Assembly (NCBI RefSeq): GCF_025933915.1
Contig: NZ_JAICZA010000025.1
Span: 1-42,813 of the forward strand
Reading direction: 5' to 3'
DNA from: Mycobacterium sp.
GTDB lineage: Bacteria > Actinomycetota > Actinomycetes > Mycobacteriales > Mycobacteriaceae
Length of the DNA: 42,813 bases
Every line of letters starts with the position of its first letter. Within the stretch, counting starts at the first letter, position 1. Positions 1-11,270 of the stretch are shown here, one piece after another. Both the position numbers and the translations under genes were made by a program. The notes beneath the pieces were generated by a model that was not told the origin of the DNA, made no database searches, and worked only from the letters and a program-made list of their open reading frames with translations.

Positions 1-1955
1 AGCTGGACCGGGTACTGCGGCTCGCTGATCTGGGGCACCACGCTGTGCTCGACGAAGATGGCGTGCCAGAGCATGAAGATCAGCAGCGTCCACAGCCGGC
101 GGCTGTGATCGCTGGCGCCGTTGCGGTGCTCGTCGAGCATCCTGCGTATCGCACTTTTATCGACCAGCTGATCGGCCTGCGACGACGCCACCATCGCGTA
201 GGCCCACTCCAGCAGCTCGCCCGCGCGTAGCCAATGCCGGATCGGCACCGGGAACCCGAGCTTGGGCCGGTGCAGCACGTGTGCGGGAACGATCGGCTCC
301 AGCGCGCGGCGCAACGCGTACTTCGTGGTCGTGCGGGTGATCTTGGCCTCGACGGGCAACCGGGACGCCACGGCGAACACCTCGGGATCCAGGAACGGCA
401 CCCGAAGTTCCAGGGAGTTGGCCATGGTCATCTTGTCGGCCTTGACCAGGATGTCGCCGCGCAGCCAGGTGAACAGGTCGATGTGCTGCATGCGGGCCAC
501 CGGGTCCCAGCCCGCCGATTCGGCGTACAGCGGCGCGGTCACGTCGGTGTGGGTCCACTCCGGGCGGAAGCCGGGCAGCACGTCGCGCAGCTGCGCGTCG
601 GAAAAGCTGCGGGCATTGCCGTAGTAGCGCTCCTCGAGCGTCAGCGACCCGCGGTGCAGCAGACTCTTGCCCCGCATACCCTCCGGCAGCGGCCGCGACA
701 CCTTGCCCATCGACTTCCGCAGCGGCCGCGGCAGATAGTCGAAGGGCTTCAGCGACAGCGGTTCCCGGTAAATCGTGTAGCCGCCGAACAACTCGTCGGC
801 GCCCTCGCCGGACAGCACCACCTTGACGTGCTTGCGGGCCTCACGGGCCACGAAGAACAGCGGCACCAGCGCGGGGTCGGCAACCGGCTCGTCGAGGTAC
901 CAGACGATCTCGGGCAGGGCGGCGACGAACTCGTCGGGCGTGACCACCTTGGCGATGTGGCGGGCGCCGATCGCCTCCGCCGACGCCACCGCGACGTCGA
1001 TCTCGGAGAATCCCTCCCGCTCGAAGCCGGTGGTGAACGTGATCAGCCGCGGGTTATGCCGAATCGCCAGCGCCGCGATGGCGGTGGAGTCGATTCCCCC
1101 GGAGAGGAACGCCCCGACCGTCACGTCGGCGCGCATGTGCTTGGCCACCGAGTCCTCGAGCACCGCGGTGATCTCGTCGTAGCGGGCTTGTTCGGTGCCG
1201 CGGGTGATCGGGGTGGCGGCGAACCGCGGCACGAAGTACCGGGTCACCTCAGGCTGCAGGCGGTCGGGACGGATCCGGGCGTAGCAGCCCGATTCCAGCC
1301 GGCGCACCCCGCGGTGCAACGTCTCGGGCTCGGGCACGTACTGCAAGACGGTGTAGTGCTGCACGGCCCGGTCATCGATCCGTGTGTCGAATCCGATCAA
1401 CTCGGCCAAATCGAGCAGACACTTTTTCTCGCTGGCCACGGCCGTACCGCCGGCACCGGTCGCCATGAACAGTGGCTTGATGCCGAAAGGGTCTCGGGCG
1501 CAGAATAATTCGCGGGTAGCGGTATCCCACAACGCGAACGCGAACATGCCGCGCAGCCGCGTCAAGACATCGGTACCCCAGTAGTGATAGCCGGCGACGA
1601 CGGCCTCGCCGTCGCCGTCGGTGGCGAAGAGGGCGCCATGGCCGGTGGCCAGTTCGTCGCGCAGCTCCAGGTAGTTGTAGATCTCGCCGTTGAACACCAG
1701 CACGTAGCGGTCGGGCGTCTCCGGCGGCCCCCAGCGCAGCGGCTGATGCGAATGCGCGATGTCGATGATGGAGAGCCGGTTGAAGCCGAAAACGACCGAG
1801 CCGTCGGTGTCTGGGTCCACCCAGGTGCCGGGTTCGTCGGGCCCGCGGTGGCGCATCGAATGCGACGCGCGGGCGATCGCCTCGTCGGCGCGGGCGGCGG
1901 CCGCCTCCTTATCCCCAGCCTCGGGGGCGGCAACAAACGCCAGCAGACCACACAC
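1..1955 (-). CDS. asnB: Glutamine-dependent amidotransferase AsnB (asparagine synthase family), 3' end just off window
   Basis: Class II glutamine amidotransferase fused to an asparagine-synthase ATP-pyrophosphatase domain. The GTG start is fixed because codon 2 is TGT: Cys2 becomes the N-terminal nucleophile, followed by GLLAFV. Further glutaminase motifs are RHRGPDEPG and FNGEIYN. The synthetase domain carries the PP-loop SGGIDST and, later, [12 protein letters not shown]. The 651 codons present match the family length of about 652, so only the last codon and stop are missing at the window edge. In Corynebacterineae the homologue LtsA/AsnB amidates meso-diaminopimelate in peptidoglycan, so cell-wall amidation is as likely as free asparagine synthesis. 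I see no Shine-Dalgarno sequence; a CATACT box lies 8 nt upstream. The gene is divergent from ctaC. Confidence 0.95.
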   Translation of the reverse strand, partial: MCGLLAFVAAPEAGDKEAAAARADEAIARASHSMRHRGPDEPGTWVDPDTDGSVVFGFNRLSIIDIAHSHQPLRWGPPETPDRYVLVFNGEIYNYLELRDELATGHGALFATDGDGEAVVAGYHYWGTDVLTRLRGMFAFALWDTATRELFCARDPFGIKPLFMATGAGGTAVASEKKCLLDLAELIGFDTRIDDRAVQHYTVLQYVPEPETLHRGVRRLESGCYARIRPDRLQPEVTRYFVPRFAATPITRGTEQARYDEITAVLEDSVAKHMRADVTVGAFLSGGIDSTAIAALAIRHNPRLITFTTGFEREGFSEIDVAVASAEAIGARHIAKVVTPDEFVAALPEIVWYLDEPVADPALVPLFFVAREARKHVKVVLSGEGADELFGGYTIYREPLSLKPFDYLPRPLRKSMGKVSRPLPEGMRGKSLLHRGSLTLEERYYGNARSFSDAQLRDVLPGFRPEWTHTDVTAPLYAESAGWDPVARMQHIDLFTWLRGDILVKADKMTMANSLELRVPFLDPEVFAVASRLPVEAKITRTTTKYALRRALEPIVPAHVLHRPKLGFPVPIRHWLRAGELLEWAYAMVASSQADQLVDKSAIRRMLDEHRNGASDHSRRLWTLLIFMLWHAIFVEHSVVPQISEPQYPVQ

Positions 1956-1963
1956 GGCGCCCC

Positions 1964-1969
1964 AGTATG
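1964..1969 (-). promoter_or_regulatory. Candidate -10 box of asnB (leaderless)
   Basis: On the minus strand CATACT lies 8 nt before the GTG start, the distance expected if transcription begins at the start codon. No Shine-Dalgarno sequence and no clear -35 are present. The same box-to-GTG arrangement recurs before ctaE. Confidence 0.35.
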
Positions 1970-2111
1970 CCGCACTTCGGGGACGCCGGTGGACGTCGCA
2001 CCCGGCACGTCGCGAAAGGTTGGGCGCACTGGCGGGCCGGGGTTTCGTCGCCCGGCTCGGGCGCGTGGTCTACGCTGCGTAGTATTCGATATCCGAGCAG
2101 GAGGCGCCAAC

Positions 2112-3203
2112 GTGACCCCTCGCGAGCAGGACCGTTCGCAACGTTTGTCGCAGGGTAGGTTTCAGCGCCGTTCTGCGGCCCCCGCGGGTCTTTCCCGTCG
2201 TCTGCGGCTGCTGGCGCTGGCCGTGACGCTGGGTGTGCTGGCGATGTTCCTGAGCGGATGCAGCAGCTGGGCCGACGCGCTGGCCCTGGGCTGGCCGAGG
2301 GGCATCACGCCCGAGGCGCAGCTCAATCGGCAGCTGTGGATCGGCGCGGTGATCGCCTCGCTGGTCGTCGGGGCCATCGTCTACGGCCTGATCTTCTGGT
2401 CGTCGGCGTTCCACCGCAAAAAGGCCACCGACACCGAGCTGCCCCGCCAGTTCGGCTACAACATGCCGCTGGAACTGGCGCTCACGGTGACGCCGTTCCT
2501 CATCATATCGGTGCTGTTCTACTTCACCGTGGTGGTGCAGGAGAAGATGCTGCACATCGCCAAGGACCCCGAAGTCGTGGTCGACGTCACCGCCTTCCAG
2601 TGGAACTGGAAGTTCGGATATCAGCGCGTCGCATTCAAAGACGGCACGCTGAACTACGACGGTGCGGACCCGGCGCGAAAGAAATCGATGGCGTCCAAGC
2701 CGGAAGGTAAGGACGCCCACGGCGAAGAGGTCGTCGGGCCCATTCGCGGGCTCAACACCGCGGACCGTACCTACCTGAACTTCGACAAGGTCGAGACCCT
2801 GGGAACCAGCGACGAGATCCCGGTGCTGGTGCTGCCCGCCGGCAAGCGCATCGAATTCGATCTGGCGTCCGCGGACGTCGTCCACACGTTCTGGGTCCCG
2901 GAGTTCCTGTTCAAACGCGACGTCATCCCGAACGCGGACGCGAACAACTCCGTGCACGTCTTCCAGGTCGAAGAGATCAAGACGCCAGGGGCGTTCGTGG
3001 GCCACTGCGCCGAGTTCTGTGGCACCTATCACTCGATGATGAATTTCGAGGTTCGCGTGGTGTCGCCCAACGACTTCAAGGCCTACCTGCAGCAGCGGAT
3101 GGATGGAAAGAGCAACGCCGCGGCATTGCAGGCGATCGGCCAATCTCCGACGGCGGTGACCACGCACCCCTTCGATACCCGCCGCGGTCAGTTAAGCCAG
3201 TAG
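2112..3203 (+). CDS. ctaC: Cytochrome c oxidase (aa3) subunit II, CtaC
   Basis: Subunit II of the aa3 terminal oxidase. It receives electrons from the cytochrome bcc complex through its binuclear CuA centre on the outer face of the membrane. The 363-aa product has an arginine-rich N terminus and a lipoprotein-type hydrophobic signal ending LSGC (Cys50). Two transmembrane helices follow, then the cupredoxin domain. CuA ligands are visible as His258, Cys299, Glu301, Cys303, His307 and Met310 (motif [13 protein letters not shown]). The GTG start at 2112 is chosen because AGGAGG lies 7 nt upstream (2099-2104) and the length equals the M. tuberculosis protein. ctaF follows after 13 nt, so the two are probably cotranscribed. 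Confidence 0.97.
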   Translation: MTPREQDRSQRLSQGRFQRRSAAPAGLSRRLRLLALAVTLGVLAMFLSGCSSWADALALGWPRGITPEAQLNRQLWIGAVIASLVVGAIVYGLIFWSSAFHRKKATDTELPRQFGYNMPLELALTVTPFLIISVLFYFTVVVQEKMLHIAKDPEVVVDVTAFQWNWKFGYQRVAFKDGTLNYDGADPARKKSMASKPEGKDAHGEEVVGPIRGLNTADRTYLNFDKVETLGTSDEIPVLVLPAGKRIEFDLASADVVHTFWVPEFLFKRDVIPNADANNSVHVFQVEEIKTPGAFVGHCAEFCGTYHSMMNFEVRVVSPNDFKAYLQQRMDGKSNAAALQAIGQSPTAVTTHPFDTRRGQLSQ

Positions 3204-3216
3204 GTTAGGACACCAA

Positions 3217-3636
3217 ATGCATATCGAAGCCAGGCTATTCGAGTTCGTCGCCGGGTTTTTCTTTGTGGTTGCGCTGCTCTACGGGATTTTGACCGCGCTG
3301 TTCGCCACCGGCGGTGAGGAGTGGGCGGGCACCACCGCGCTGGCGCTGACGGGTGGCCTCGCGTTGATCGTGGCCACCTTCTTCCGGTTCGTGGCACGGC
3401 GGCTCGACACCCGGCCCGAGGACTACGAAGGCGCTGAGATCAGCGACGGAGCAGGGGAATTGGGCTTCTTCAGCCCGCACAGCTGGTGGCCGATCCTGAT
3501 CGCGCTGTCGGGCTCGGTGGTGGCGGTGGGCATCGCGCTGTGGCTGCCGTGGCTGATTGCCGCCGGCGTGATGTTCGTCCTGACGGCGGCGGCCGGACTG
3601 GTCTTCGAGTACTACCTGGGTCCTGAGAAGCACTGA
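3217..3636 (+). CDS. ctaF: Cytochrome c oxidase subunit IV, actinobacterial type (CtaF)
   Basis: Small membrane subunit of the actinobacterial aa3 oxidase, 139 aa, with four predicted helices: two near the N terminus (about residues 7-27 and 39-60) and two after a polar loop (about 90-135). It lies 13 nt behind ctaC. The family is the actinobacterial-specific COX4 group (Rv2199c in M. tuberculosis). Length and the C-terminal EYYLGPEKH fit the family. It has no redox ligands of its own and acts as a structural part of the bcc-aa3 supercomplex. Confidence 0.93.
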   Translation: MHIEARLFEFVAGFFFVVALLYGILTALFATGGEEWAGTTALALTGGLALIVATFFRFVARRLDTRPEDYEGAEISDGAGELGFFSPHSWWPILIALSGSVVAVGIALWLPWLIAAGVMFVLTAAAGLVFEYYLGPEKH

Positions 3637-3659
3637 ATCGCGGCATAAAGGTCACAATC

Positions 3660-3673
3660 CGATCACGTGATCG
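3660..3673. repeat. Perfect 14-bp palindrome upstream of mmpS3
   Basis: CGATCACGTGATCG is a perfect palindrome in the 189-bp gap between ctaF and mmpS3. Its CACGTG core and dyad symmetry would suit a dimeric regulator, but no protein can be named from the sequence. It has no T-tract, so it is not a terminator. Confidence 0.5.
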
Positions 3674-3825
3674 CTTGCGCCGTTCGCCACGACGGCTTTG
3701 CCCGTTTTGGGTTCGGTAGTGTTTCGCCCAGGCAATGAGAAGTTTCCCAGCGCGCCCGGCAACGAGGTGACCGCGGAGTCTTACGCGCAGGTGATGCAGT
3801 CGAAAAGGGTAGGCAAAGGGCACAG

Positions 3826-4752
3826 ATGAGCGGGCCGAAACCCCCGGGATGGGAACCTGACGAACCCGATCCTGCCGACCCGATCAGCCACCAAGCGGAA
3901 GTCGCTGGTGAGCCCGCTGACGACCCGGAGCCCGGCGGGGACGACGACGTCGAGGGCGGGGCGGAACCCTTTGACAGCAGTGCCGAACCGGCCGCGGCGG
4001 ACCAGACGGACGCCTATTCCCGTGCCTACTCCGCTCCGGAATCCGAGCACTTCACCAGCGCGCCCTACCTGCCCGCCGATCTGCGGCTCTACGACTACGA
4101 AGACTACGACGAGTCCGAGCAGGACGATGAACACAGCCCGGCGCGCTGGCCGTGGGTGGTGGGGATCGCCGCGATCGTGGCCGCGATCGCGCTCGTCGTT
4201 TCGGTGTCGCTGCTGTTCGCGCGGACCGACACCAGCAAGCTGGCCAACCCCAACACCAGCACCGTCCCGTCGACCCCACCGATGCAGGACGAGATCACGA
4301 CCACCAAACCGCCGCCCCCGCCGCCCCCCACGACCGAGCCGCCACCGCCCCCGACAGCAACGGAGACACAGACTGTGACGGTGACGCCTTCTCCGGCACC
4401 GGCGCCCCCGCCCGCACCCGCTCCGGCGCCGCCGGCGACCTCCACGGCGGCAGCGCCTCCGCCGCCCACGACACCGACCGGTCCGCGGCAAGTCACCTAC
4501 TCGGTGACCGGCACCAAGGCCCCGGGCGACATCATTTCGGTGACCTACGTCGACGCGTCCGGTCGGCGGCGCACCCAGCACAACGTGTACATCCCGTGGT
4601 CGATGACCGTGACCCCGATCTCGCAATCCGACGTGGGCTCGGTGGAGGCCTCCAGCCTGTTCCGGGTCAGCAGGCTCAATTGCTCGATCACGACAAGCGA
4701 CGGAACCGTGCTGTCGTCGAACAGCAACGACTCGCCGCAGACGAGCTGCTGA
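3826..4752 (+). CDS. mmpS3: MmpS3 family membrane protein
   Basis: 308-aa single-pass protein. An acidic cytoplasmic N terminus (about residues 1-104) precedes one transmembrane helix (about 107-131). A long Pro/Thr-rich external linker (about 150-225) leads to a C-terminal MmpS-type beta domain ending in two cysteines (SRLNC... and QTSC), a possible disulfide. MmpS proteins usually partner MmpL lipid exporters. No mmpL is adjacent, and MmpS3 is known as an orphan member encoded beside respiratory genes. AAGGG lies shortly upstream of the ATG. The stop overlaps the next start as TGATG, implying translational coupling. The precise role is unknown. Confidence 0.9.
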   Translation: MSGPKPPGWEPDEPDPADPISHQAEVAGEPADDPEPGGDDDVEGGAEPFDSSAEPAAADQTDAYSRAYSAPESEHFTSAPYLPADLRLYDYEDYDESEQDDEHSPARWPWVVGIAAIVAAIALVVSVSLLFARTDTSKLANPNTSTVPSTPPMQDEITTTKPPPPPPPTTEPPPPPTATETQTVTVTPSPAPAPPPAPAPAPPATSTAAAPPPPTTPTGPRQVTYSVTGTKAPGDIISVTYVDASGRRRTQHNVYIPWSMTVTPISQSDVGSVEASSLFRVSRLNCSITTSDGTVLSSNSNDSPQTSC

Positions 4753-5396
4753 TGGTCAGCAGATATTCGGCATATCGGCGAGGCTTGGGCGACGACACCA
4801 TTTCGCCCGAGGTCATCGACCGCATCCTGGTCGGCGCGTGCGCCGCCATCTACCTGGTGTTGTTGGGTGTTAGTGTGGCCGCGGCCGTCGCGCTCACGGA
4901 CCTGGGCAGGGGCTTTCACAAGGCGGCCAGCAGCCCGCACACCACCTGGGTGTTGTACGCCGTCATCATCGTGTCCGCGCTGATCATCGCGGGCGCGATC
5001 CCGATACTGCTGCGGGCCCGCCGGATGTCTCAGTCCGAGCCGGCCGCCCGGGCGATGACCGCGCCGAACAGGCCTCCGGTGCGCCTCATGTCTCAGGCGC
5101 CGCGCACCGCGGCCGAGCGGGCGCGGCAGGCCCCCGTGCAAGCGGCGGTGCCGAAGTCGGACGCGGAGTGGTCAGGCGAGACGGTAGACCGAGTCTGGTT
5201 GCGCGGCACGGTCATATTGACCGGCACGATGGGTGCGGCGCTGATCGCCGTCGCGACGGCGACCTACCTGATGGCGATCGGTCACGACGGCGCGTCCTGG
5301 GTGGGCTACGGATTCGCCGGCGCCATCACCGCCGCGATGCCGGTGGTCGAGTGGCTCCACATCCGGCAGCTGCGCCGCGTGGTCGCCGAGCGCTGA
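4752..5396 (+). CDS. Conserved mycobacterial integral membrane protein (Rv2197c-like)
   Basis: 214 aa, the same length as M. tuberculosis Rv2197c as I recall it. Four hydrophobic segments are visible: about 23-48, 63-86, 153-177 and 183-200. A basic, Ala/Pro-rich cytoplasmic loop lies between segments 2 and 3. No catalytic motif is recognisable. The start codon overlaps the mmpS3 stop by one base, so both are probably made together. The constant position between oxidase and bcc genes suggests, without proving, a link to supercomplex or envelope function. It converges with qcrB. Confidence 0.85.
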   Translation: MVSRYSAYRRGLGDDTISPEVIDRILVGACAAIYLVLLGVSVAAAVALTDLGRGFHKAASSPHTTWVLYAVIIVSALIIAGAIPILLRARRMSQSEPAARAMTAPNRPPVRLMSQAPRTAAERARQAPVQAAVPKSDAEWSGETVDRVWLRGTVILTGTMGAALIAVATATYLMAIGHDGASWVGYGFAGAITAAMPVVEWLHIRQLRRVVAER

Positions 5397-5489
5397 CACA
5401 TACTGCGGCTTCCGCATCGCGCTACGCGTTGCCGCGCCTCGGGTCAATCCCGCGACGCTGCCGGTGACGCCGACGTTCGGTCGGCTGGT

Positions 5490-5517
5490 GCGGGACGCCC
5501 CGGAGGGGTCGCCCCGC
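5490..5517. terminator. Possible bidirectional terminator hairpin between convergent genes
   Basis: An imperfect GC-rich inverted repeat (GCGGGACGCCCC, loop GGA, GGGGTCGCCCCGC) sits in the 138-bp gap between the Rv2197c-like gene and the 3' end of qcrB. It contains a mismatch and a bulge, and no T-run follows on either strand. It is only a candidate. Confidence 0.3.
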
Positions 5518-5534
5518 CACGGTGGATAGCCGCG

Positions 5535-7223
5535 CTAGTGCTCGCCGGCCTCGCCGTTCGGCGTACCCGCAATGCTGTCCTGGTGTTCGCGCAGTGCGGT
5601 CAGGGCACGCTGTTCGGAGCTGTGCGCCGCCTCCCGCAATGCCGCGTCCTCGGACACCGGATCGGCGAACATGAAGCTGCCGCTACCCGGCGATCCGGAC
5701 GAGCCCAGCTTGTTCATCTTCTTGGGCAGCGCCGCGCCCTGGTACTCGAGCGGCAACGGGTGGCCGTGGTCGTCGACCGGGCCCAGGGGCTGATGCAGCT
5801 CGATGTAGGCGCCGTGCGGCAGCCGCTTGATGATGCCGGTCTCGATGCCGTGTTCGAGCACCGCGCGGTCGCTGCGCTGCAGACCGATGCACCACCGATA
5901 CGTGACGAAGTAGACGATCGGCGGCAGGATCACCATGCCGATGCGGCCGATCCACGTGGTCGCGTTCAGCGAGATGTCGAACTTGAGCGCGATGATGTCG
6001 TTCATGGCCGCCAGCGTCAGCAACATGTAGAACGAGATCGCCATCGCGCCGATCGACGTACGCACCGGCACATCGCGCGGACGCTGCAGCAGGTTGTGGT
6101 GCGCGTTGTCACCGCTGAACCGCTTCTCCAGGAACGGGTAGATGATCAGCAGGACGAAAATCCCGCCCATGATCAGCGCCACCCAGACCGCCGCCGGAAT
6201 GGTGTGGTGCCAGAAGTAGAACTCCCACGGCGGCCAGATACGGGCCAAGCCCTCGGTCCACATCATGTAAAAGTCCGGCTGCGAGCCCGCCGAGACGTGA
6301 GATGGCTTGTAGGGCCCCAGGTTCCAGATCGGGTTGATCTGCAGCAGGCCTCCCAGCAGCCCCAGCACGCCGACGATCGCGGCGAAGAACGCTCCGGACT
6401 TGACCGCGAACACCGGCATCACGCGCACCCCGACCACGTTGTGCTCGGTGCGACCCGGCCCGGGGAACTGGGTGTGCTTCTGGAACCACACCATGGCCAG
6501 GTGCAGTCCGATCAGCGCCAGGATGATCCCGGGCAGCAGCAGAATGTGCAGCGCGTACATGCGCGGAACGATGTAGCCCACCGCGTCGCACTGGTTGCCG
6601 AGACCGCCGCAGGGGAAGTCGCCGCCGAACAATGCCCAGTGCAGCCAGGTGCCGATCACCGGCATGCCCAACGTGATCGAGGACAGGGCGGCGCGCACCC
6701 CGATGCCCGACAACAGGTCGTCGGGCAGCGAGTAGCCGAAGTAGCCCTCGAACATGGCCAGGATGAGCAGCAGCGAACCGATCACCCAGTTGGCTTCACG
6801 CGGCCGTCGGAACGCGCCGGTGAAGAAGATGCGGGCCAGGTGGACCATGATCGACGCCGAGAAGATCAGCGCGGCCCAGTGGTGAACCTGACGAACGAAC
6901 AGGCCGCCGCGCACCTCGAAGGAGATGTCGAGGGTCGATGCGAAAGCCTTCGACATATCCACGCCGCGCAGCGGTTGGTACGCGCCGTTGTAGGTGACCT
7001 CGGCCATGGACGGGTCGAAGAACAGCGTTAGGTACACCCCGGTGAGCAGCAGCACGATGAAGCTGTACATCGCGATCTCGCCCAGCAGGAACGACCAGTG
7101 GGTCGGGAACACCTTGTTGAGCTGTCTGCGCACGGCCGCCGAGGGGTGATAGCGCGTGTCGATGTCCTCGCCTTGACGGGCCAGGACGTCGCCGATCTTC
7201 GGGGGACTCAGTTTGGGACTCAT
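5535..7223 (-). CDS. qcrB: Cytochrome bcc complex cytochrome b subunit, QcrB
   Basis: Membrane cytochrome b of the menaquinol:cytochrome c reductase, 562 aa. Haem-ligand histidines are visible as RQVHHW (114/115) with VHLAR (128), and YALH (226) with GLH (241). The quinol-oxidation region has [12 protein letters not shown] (329-340). Thr323 in MMWTEG corresponds to Thr313 of M. tuberculosis, the residue changed in telacebec-resistant mutants. The ATG is chosen because it overlaps the qcrA stop as ATGA. Compared with the M. tuberculosis protein as I remember it, about ten extra residues with two cysteines (C205, C212) sit in the loop before the helix carrying His226. It is the last gene of ctaE-qcrCAB. 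Confidence 0.97.
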   Translation of the reverse strand: MSPKLSPPKIGDVLARQGEDIDTRYHPSAAVRRQLNKVFPTHWSFLLGEIAMYSFIVLLLTGVYLTLFFDPSMAEVTYNGAYQPLRGVDMSKAFASTLDISFEVRGGLFVRQVHHWAALIFSASIMVHLARIFFTGAFRRPREANWVIGSLLLILAMFEGYFGYSLPDDLLSGIGVRAALSSITLGMPVIGTWLHWALFGGDFPCGGLGNQCDAVGYIVPRMYALHILLLPGIILALIGLHLAMVWFQKHTQFPGPGRTEHNVVGVRVMPVFAVKSGAFFAAIVGVLGLLGGLLQINPIWNLGPYKPSHVSAGSQPDFYMMWTEGLARIWPPWEFYFWHHTIPAAVWVALIMGGIFVLLIIYPFLEKRFSGDNAHHNLLQRPRDVPVRTSIGAMAISFYMLLTLAAMNDIIALKFDISLNATTWIGRIGMVILPPIVYFVTYRWCIGLQRSDRAVLEHGIETGIIKRLPHGAYIELHQPLGPVDDHGHPLPLEYQGAALPKKMNKLGSSGSPGSGSFMFADPVSEDAALREAAHSSEQRALTALREHQDSIAGTPNGEAGEH

Positions 7224-8473
7224 GTTGTCGTCCTCTCCCAGAATGCCGGTCCGACGGGCTCGACGAAGTCGCCGTTGGCGACCAGGTACCCGTTGGTGTC
7301 GATGGTGATCGGCAGTTGCGCCAACGCGCGCGCGGCCGGCCCGAAGATCGGCTTGGCGAAGTGCAGCGCGTCGAACTGCGACTGGTGGCAAGGGCACAAG
7401 ATTCGGTAGGACTGCTGCTCGTACAGCGACGCGGGGCAACCCAGGTGCGAGCAGACCTTCGTGTAGGCGAACAGTTCGCCGAAGTTGAAGCTCTCCTGGC
7501 CCTGCCGCTTGACCACGCGGTGCATGTCGGTGGGGCGAATCCGGATGAGCATCACGGGGTTACGCACACCCTGGTTGATCGCGCGCAGCTTTTCCTGCGA
7601 CTCCGGAGTGGTTCCGTCACCGTCGGACTCCCGCCACGGGAAGACGGTTTCCATCCCGCCGGCGTCGAGATCCCCGGGGCGCATCTTGACGAACGGCGAC
7701 GCGGAGAAGCTGCCGGTGGCGCGCGCCAGATAGATGGTCTCGCCTGGGTAGCGCGGGGTCCAGTCGGAGGTGAACAGCACGGCCTTCTTGCCGTTGGCGG
7801 TTTGCACCACCGGCTTCCACGGGTTCTTGATCAGGCCACCAGCAAATGCCACCAAGGTGGACAGGCCGAACGCGCCCAGGCCCACTCCCAGCGACAGGCC
7901 GACCAGCTTGCGCCGACCGATGGTGGAGCTGCCGTAGGCGTCGGCCAGGTTCGCCACGACCGTCTTGCGGTCGATGTCGCGGGACGCGCCGTCATGGCGG
8001 TCCTGGATCGAAATCTCTTCGGGGATAAACCGTTTCTGGTACAGGATGGTGCCGATCCCGATCGACAGGATCGACATCCCGAACGTCAGGCCGTAGAGCG
8101 GGGTGGTCAGCGTGTAGAGCAGGCTGCCCGGGGCTTCCTTCGGCTTGTACTCCCACGGCCAGAACAGGAAGATCAGCAGCAACGCCAGCCCGAACCCGCC
8201 GCCCAGCAAAAGCCACAGGGCTACGCCGCGCTCGGCGCGCTTCTCGGCTTTGGTGCCCTCGACCGGCCAACGGTTTTCCTTGAACACGGTCTCGACGCCG
8301 TCGAGCCTGCCGCCCAGCGCCACCAGTTCCTGCTGCGACATCGCGGCCAGCGCCGCGTCGTCGGGATCCTTCGCGCCGGCGCCTTGAGGGCTGCCGCCGG
8401 TGTCAGAGCCGCGAACGTCGCCTCCGCTCATTTTGCGCCGCTCCTCTTCGCCCTTTTTGGCGCTGCGCGCCAT
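7220..8473 (-). CDS. qcrA: Cytochrome bcc complex Rieske iron-sulfur subunit, QcrA
   Basis: Rieske protein of the bcc complex, 417 aa from this ATG. Three membrane helices (about 84-105, 120-145 and 190-212) precede the Rieske domain. The 2Fe-2S ligands are Cys341/His343 (CSHLGC) and Cys360/His363 (CPCH), with disulfide cysteines 346 and 362. The start is uncertain. An in-frame TTG at 8506 would overlap qcrC by 17 nt. The ATG at 8493, which overlaps the qcrC stop as ATGA, is in the wrong frame and reads only about 21 codons. The 3' end overlaps qcrB by four bases. Confidence 0.93.
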   Translation of the reverse strand: MARSAKKGEEERRKMSGGDVRGSDTGGSPQGAGAKDPDDAALAAMSQQELVALGGRLDGVETVFKENRWPVEGTKAEKRAERGVALWLLLGGGFGLALLLIFLFWPWEYKPKEAPGSLLYTLTTPLYGLTFGMSILSIGIGTILYQKRFIPEEISIQDRHDGASRDIDRKTVVANLADAYGSSTIGRRKLVGLSLGVGLGAFGLSTLVAFAGGLIKNPWKPVVQTANGKKAVLFTSDWTPRYPGETIYLARATGSFSASPFVKMRPGDLDAGGMETVFPWRESDGDGTTPESQEKLRAINQGVRNPVMLIRIRPTDMHRVVKRQGQESFNFGELFAYTKVCSHLGCPASLYEQQSYRILCPCHQSQFDALHFAKPIFGPAARALAQLPITIDTNGYLVANGDFVEPVGPAFWERTTT

Positions 8474-8489
8474 ATCGTCTCGACGCGGC

Positions 8490-9353
8490 TCATGCCCGTG
8501 CCCCAATCCACAGTGCCAGTCCGATGGCCGCGACCATCCCGATGATCCAGGCGGCCATGCCCTCGGGTGCGGGCCCGAATCCGCCCAGGCCGTAGCCGCC
8601 CGGCTGGCGCTCTTCGGTCACCGCCTTGACGTAGCCGATGATGTCCTTCTTGGCTTCGAAAGACAGCTGATGGTCGGAGAACTTCGGCATGTTCTGCGGG
8701 CCGGTCCGCATGGCCGCCAGGATTTGCTGCTCGTTGGCGGGTTCCAGGTCCGGCGCGTATTTACCGGACGACAGCGCACCGCCCTTACCGGTGAAGTTGT
8801 GGCACGACGAGCAGTTCAGCCGGAACAGATCGCCACCGCGGCCGAGGTCCTCACCGCGCAGCGAGCGCATCGCCAGGCTGCCGTCCGGGTTGCGCACCGT
8901 CGTCGGGCCGCCACCGTTGGCCTGTACGTAGGCGCCCAGCGCGTCGATCTGCCCCTCATCGAAGATGGGTTCCTTGCGGGGTGCCTGCGCCTCGCCGGTC
9001 ATCGCCGGCATCCGGCCGGTGGACACCTGGAAGTAGACGGCTTCCTCGCCGACGCCGATCAAGCTCGGCCCGCGGTCCGGCACACCCTGCAGGTTGGCGC
9101 CGTGGCAGGACACGCACGAGGTGTCGAACAGCTGCTTGCCGGTCCGCAGCAGTGCCGAGTTCGACTCATCCGCGACGGCCACCTGCGGGCGCGGGGTGAG
9201 GACGGCGGCCAGTCCGCCGGCGATGGTCAGCGCGATCAGCAGCAGCAGGCCGCCCGACAATCGGCGGCGCAGCCGCCGCCGCGAACGGTCGCGTTGCCCT
9301 CGTTGCGACTGAGAAAGCCGCGAACCGGATCGGATAGACCCCAGTTTCTTCAA
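8490..9353 (-). CDS. qcrC: Dihaem cytochrome c subunit of the bcc complex, QcrC
   Basis: 287-aa dihaem cytochrome cc that carries electrons from the Rieske centre to CtaC, replacing a soluble cytochrome c. A basic N terminus and signal-anchor helix (about 33-53) lead to two haem-c sites, CVSCH (80-84) and CSSCH (181-185). A C-terminal helix (about 264-285) anchors the protein. The TTG start gives MKKLG, matching the M. tuberculosis N terminus, and AGGAGT lies 5 nt upstream. The gene follows ctaE by 28 nt. Confidence 0.96.
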   Translation of the reverse strand: MKKLGSIRSGSRLSQSQRGQRDRSRRRLRRRLSGGLLLLIALTIAGGLAAVLTPRPQVAVADESNSALLRTGKQLFDTSCVSCHGANLQGVPDRGPSLIGVGEEAVYFQVSTGRMPAMTGEAQAPRKEPIFDEGQIDALGAYVQANGGGPTTVRNPDGSLAMRSLRGEDLGRGGDLFRLNCSSCHNFTGKGGALSSGKYAPDLEPANEQQILAAMRTGPQNMPKFSDHQLSFEAKKDIIGYVKAVTEERQPGGYGLGGFGPAPEGMAAWIIGMVAAIGLALWIGARA

Positions 9354-9381
9354 CCGAGCACTCCTTTTGTCCAGCGCCTGC

Positions 9382-11270
<1,889 letters not shown>

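Noticed and set aside
234..1508. Long plus-strand ORF opposite asnB
   Set aside because: It is antisense to a clear AsnB frame, rich in Arg/Gly/His and without any family motif; a typical shadow of high-GC coding DNA.
4152..5396. Reading mmpS3 and the next gene as one fused protein
   Set aside because: The long ORF joins a shadow frame of mmpS3 to the real Rv2197c-like frame; the TGATG junction shows two separate proteins.
5538..7031. 497-codon ORF opposite qcrB
   Set aside because: It is the complement of a well-supported QcrB frame and has a composition dominated by Arg, Gln, His and Asp with no hydrophobic or domain pattern.
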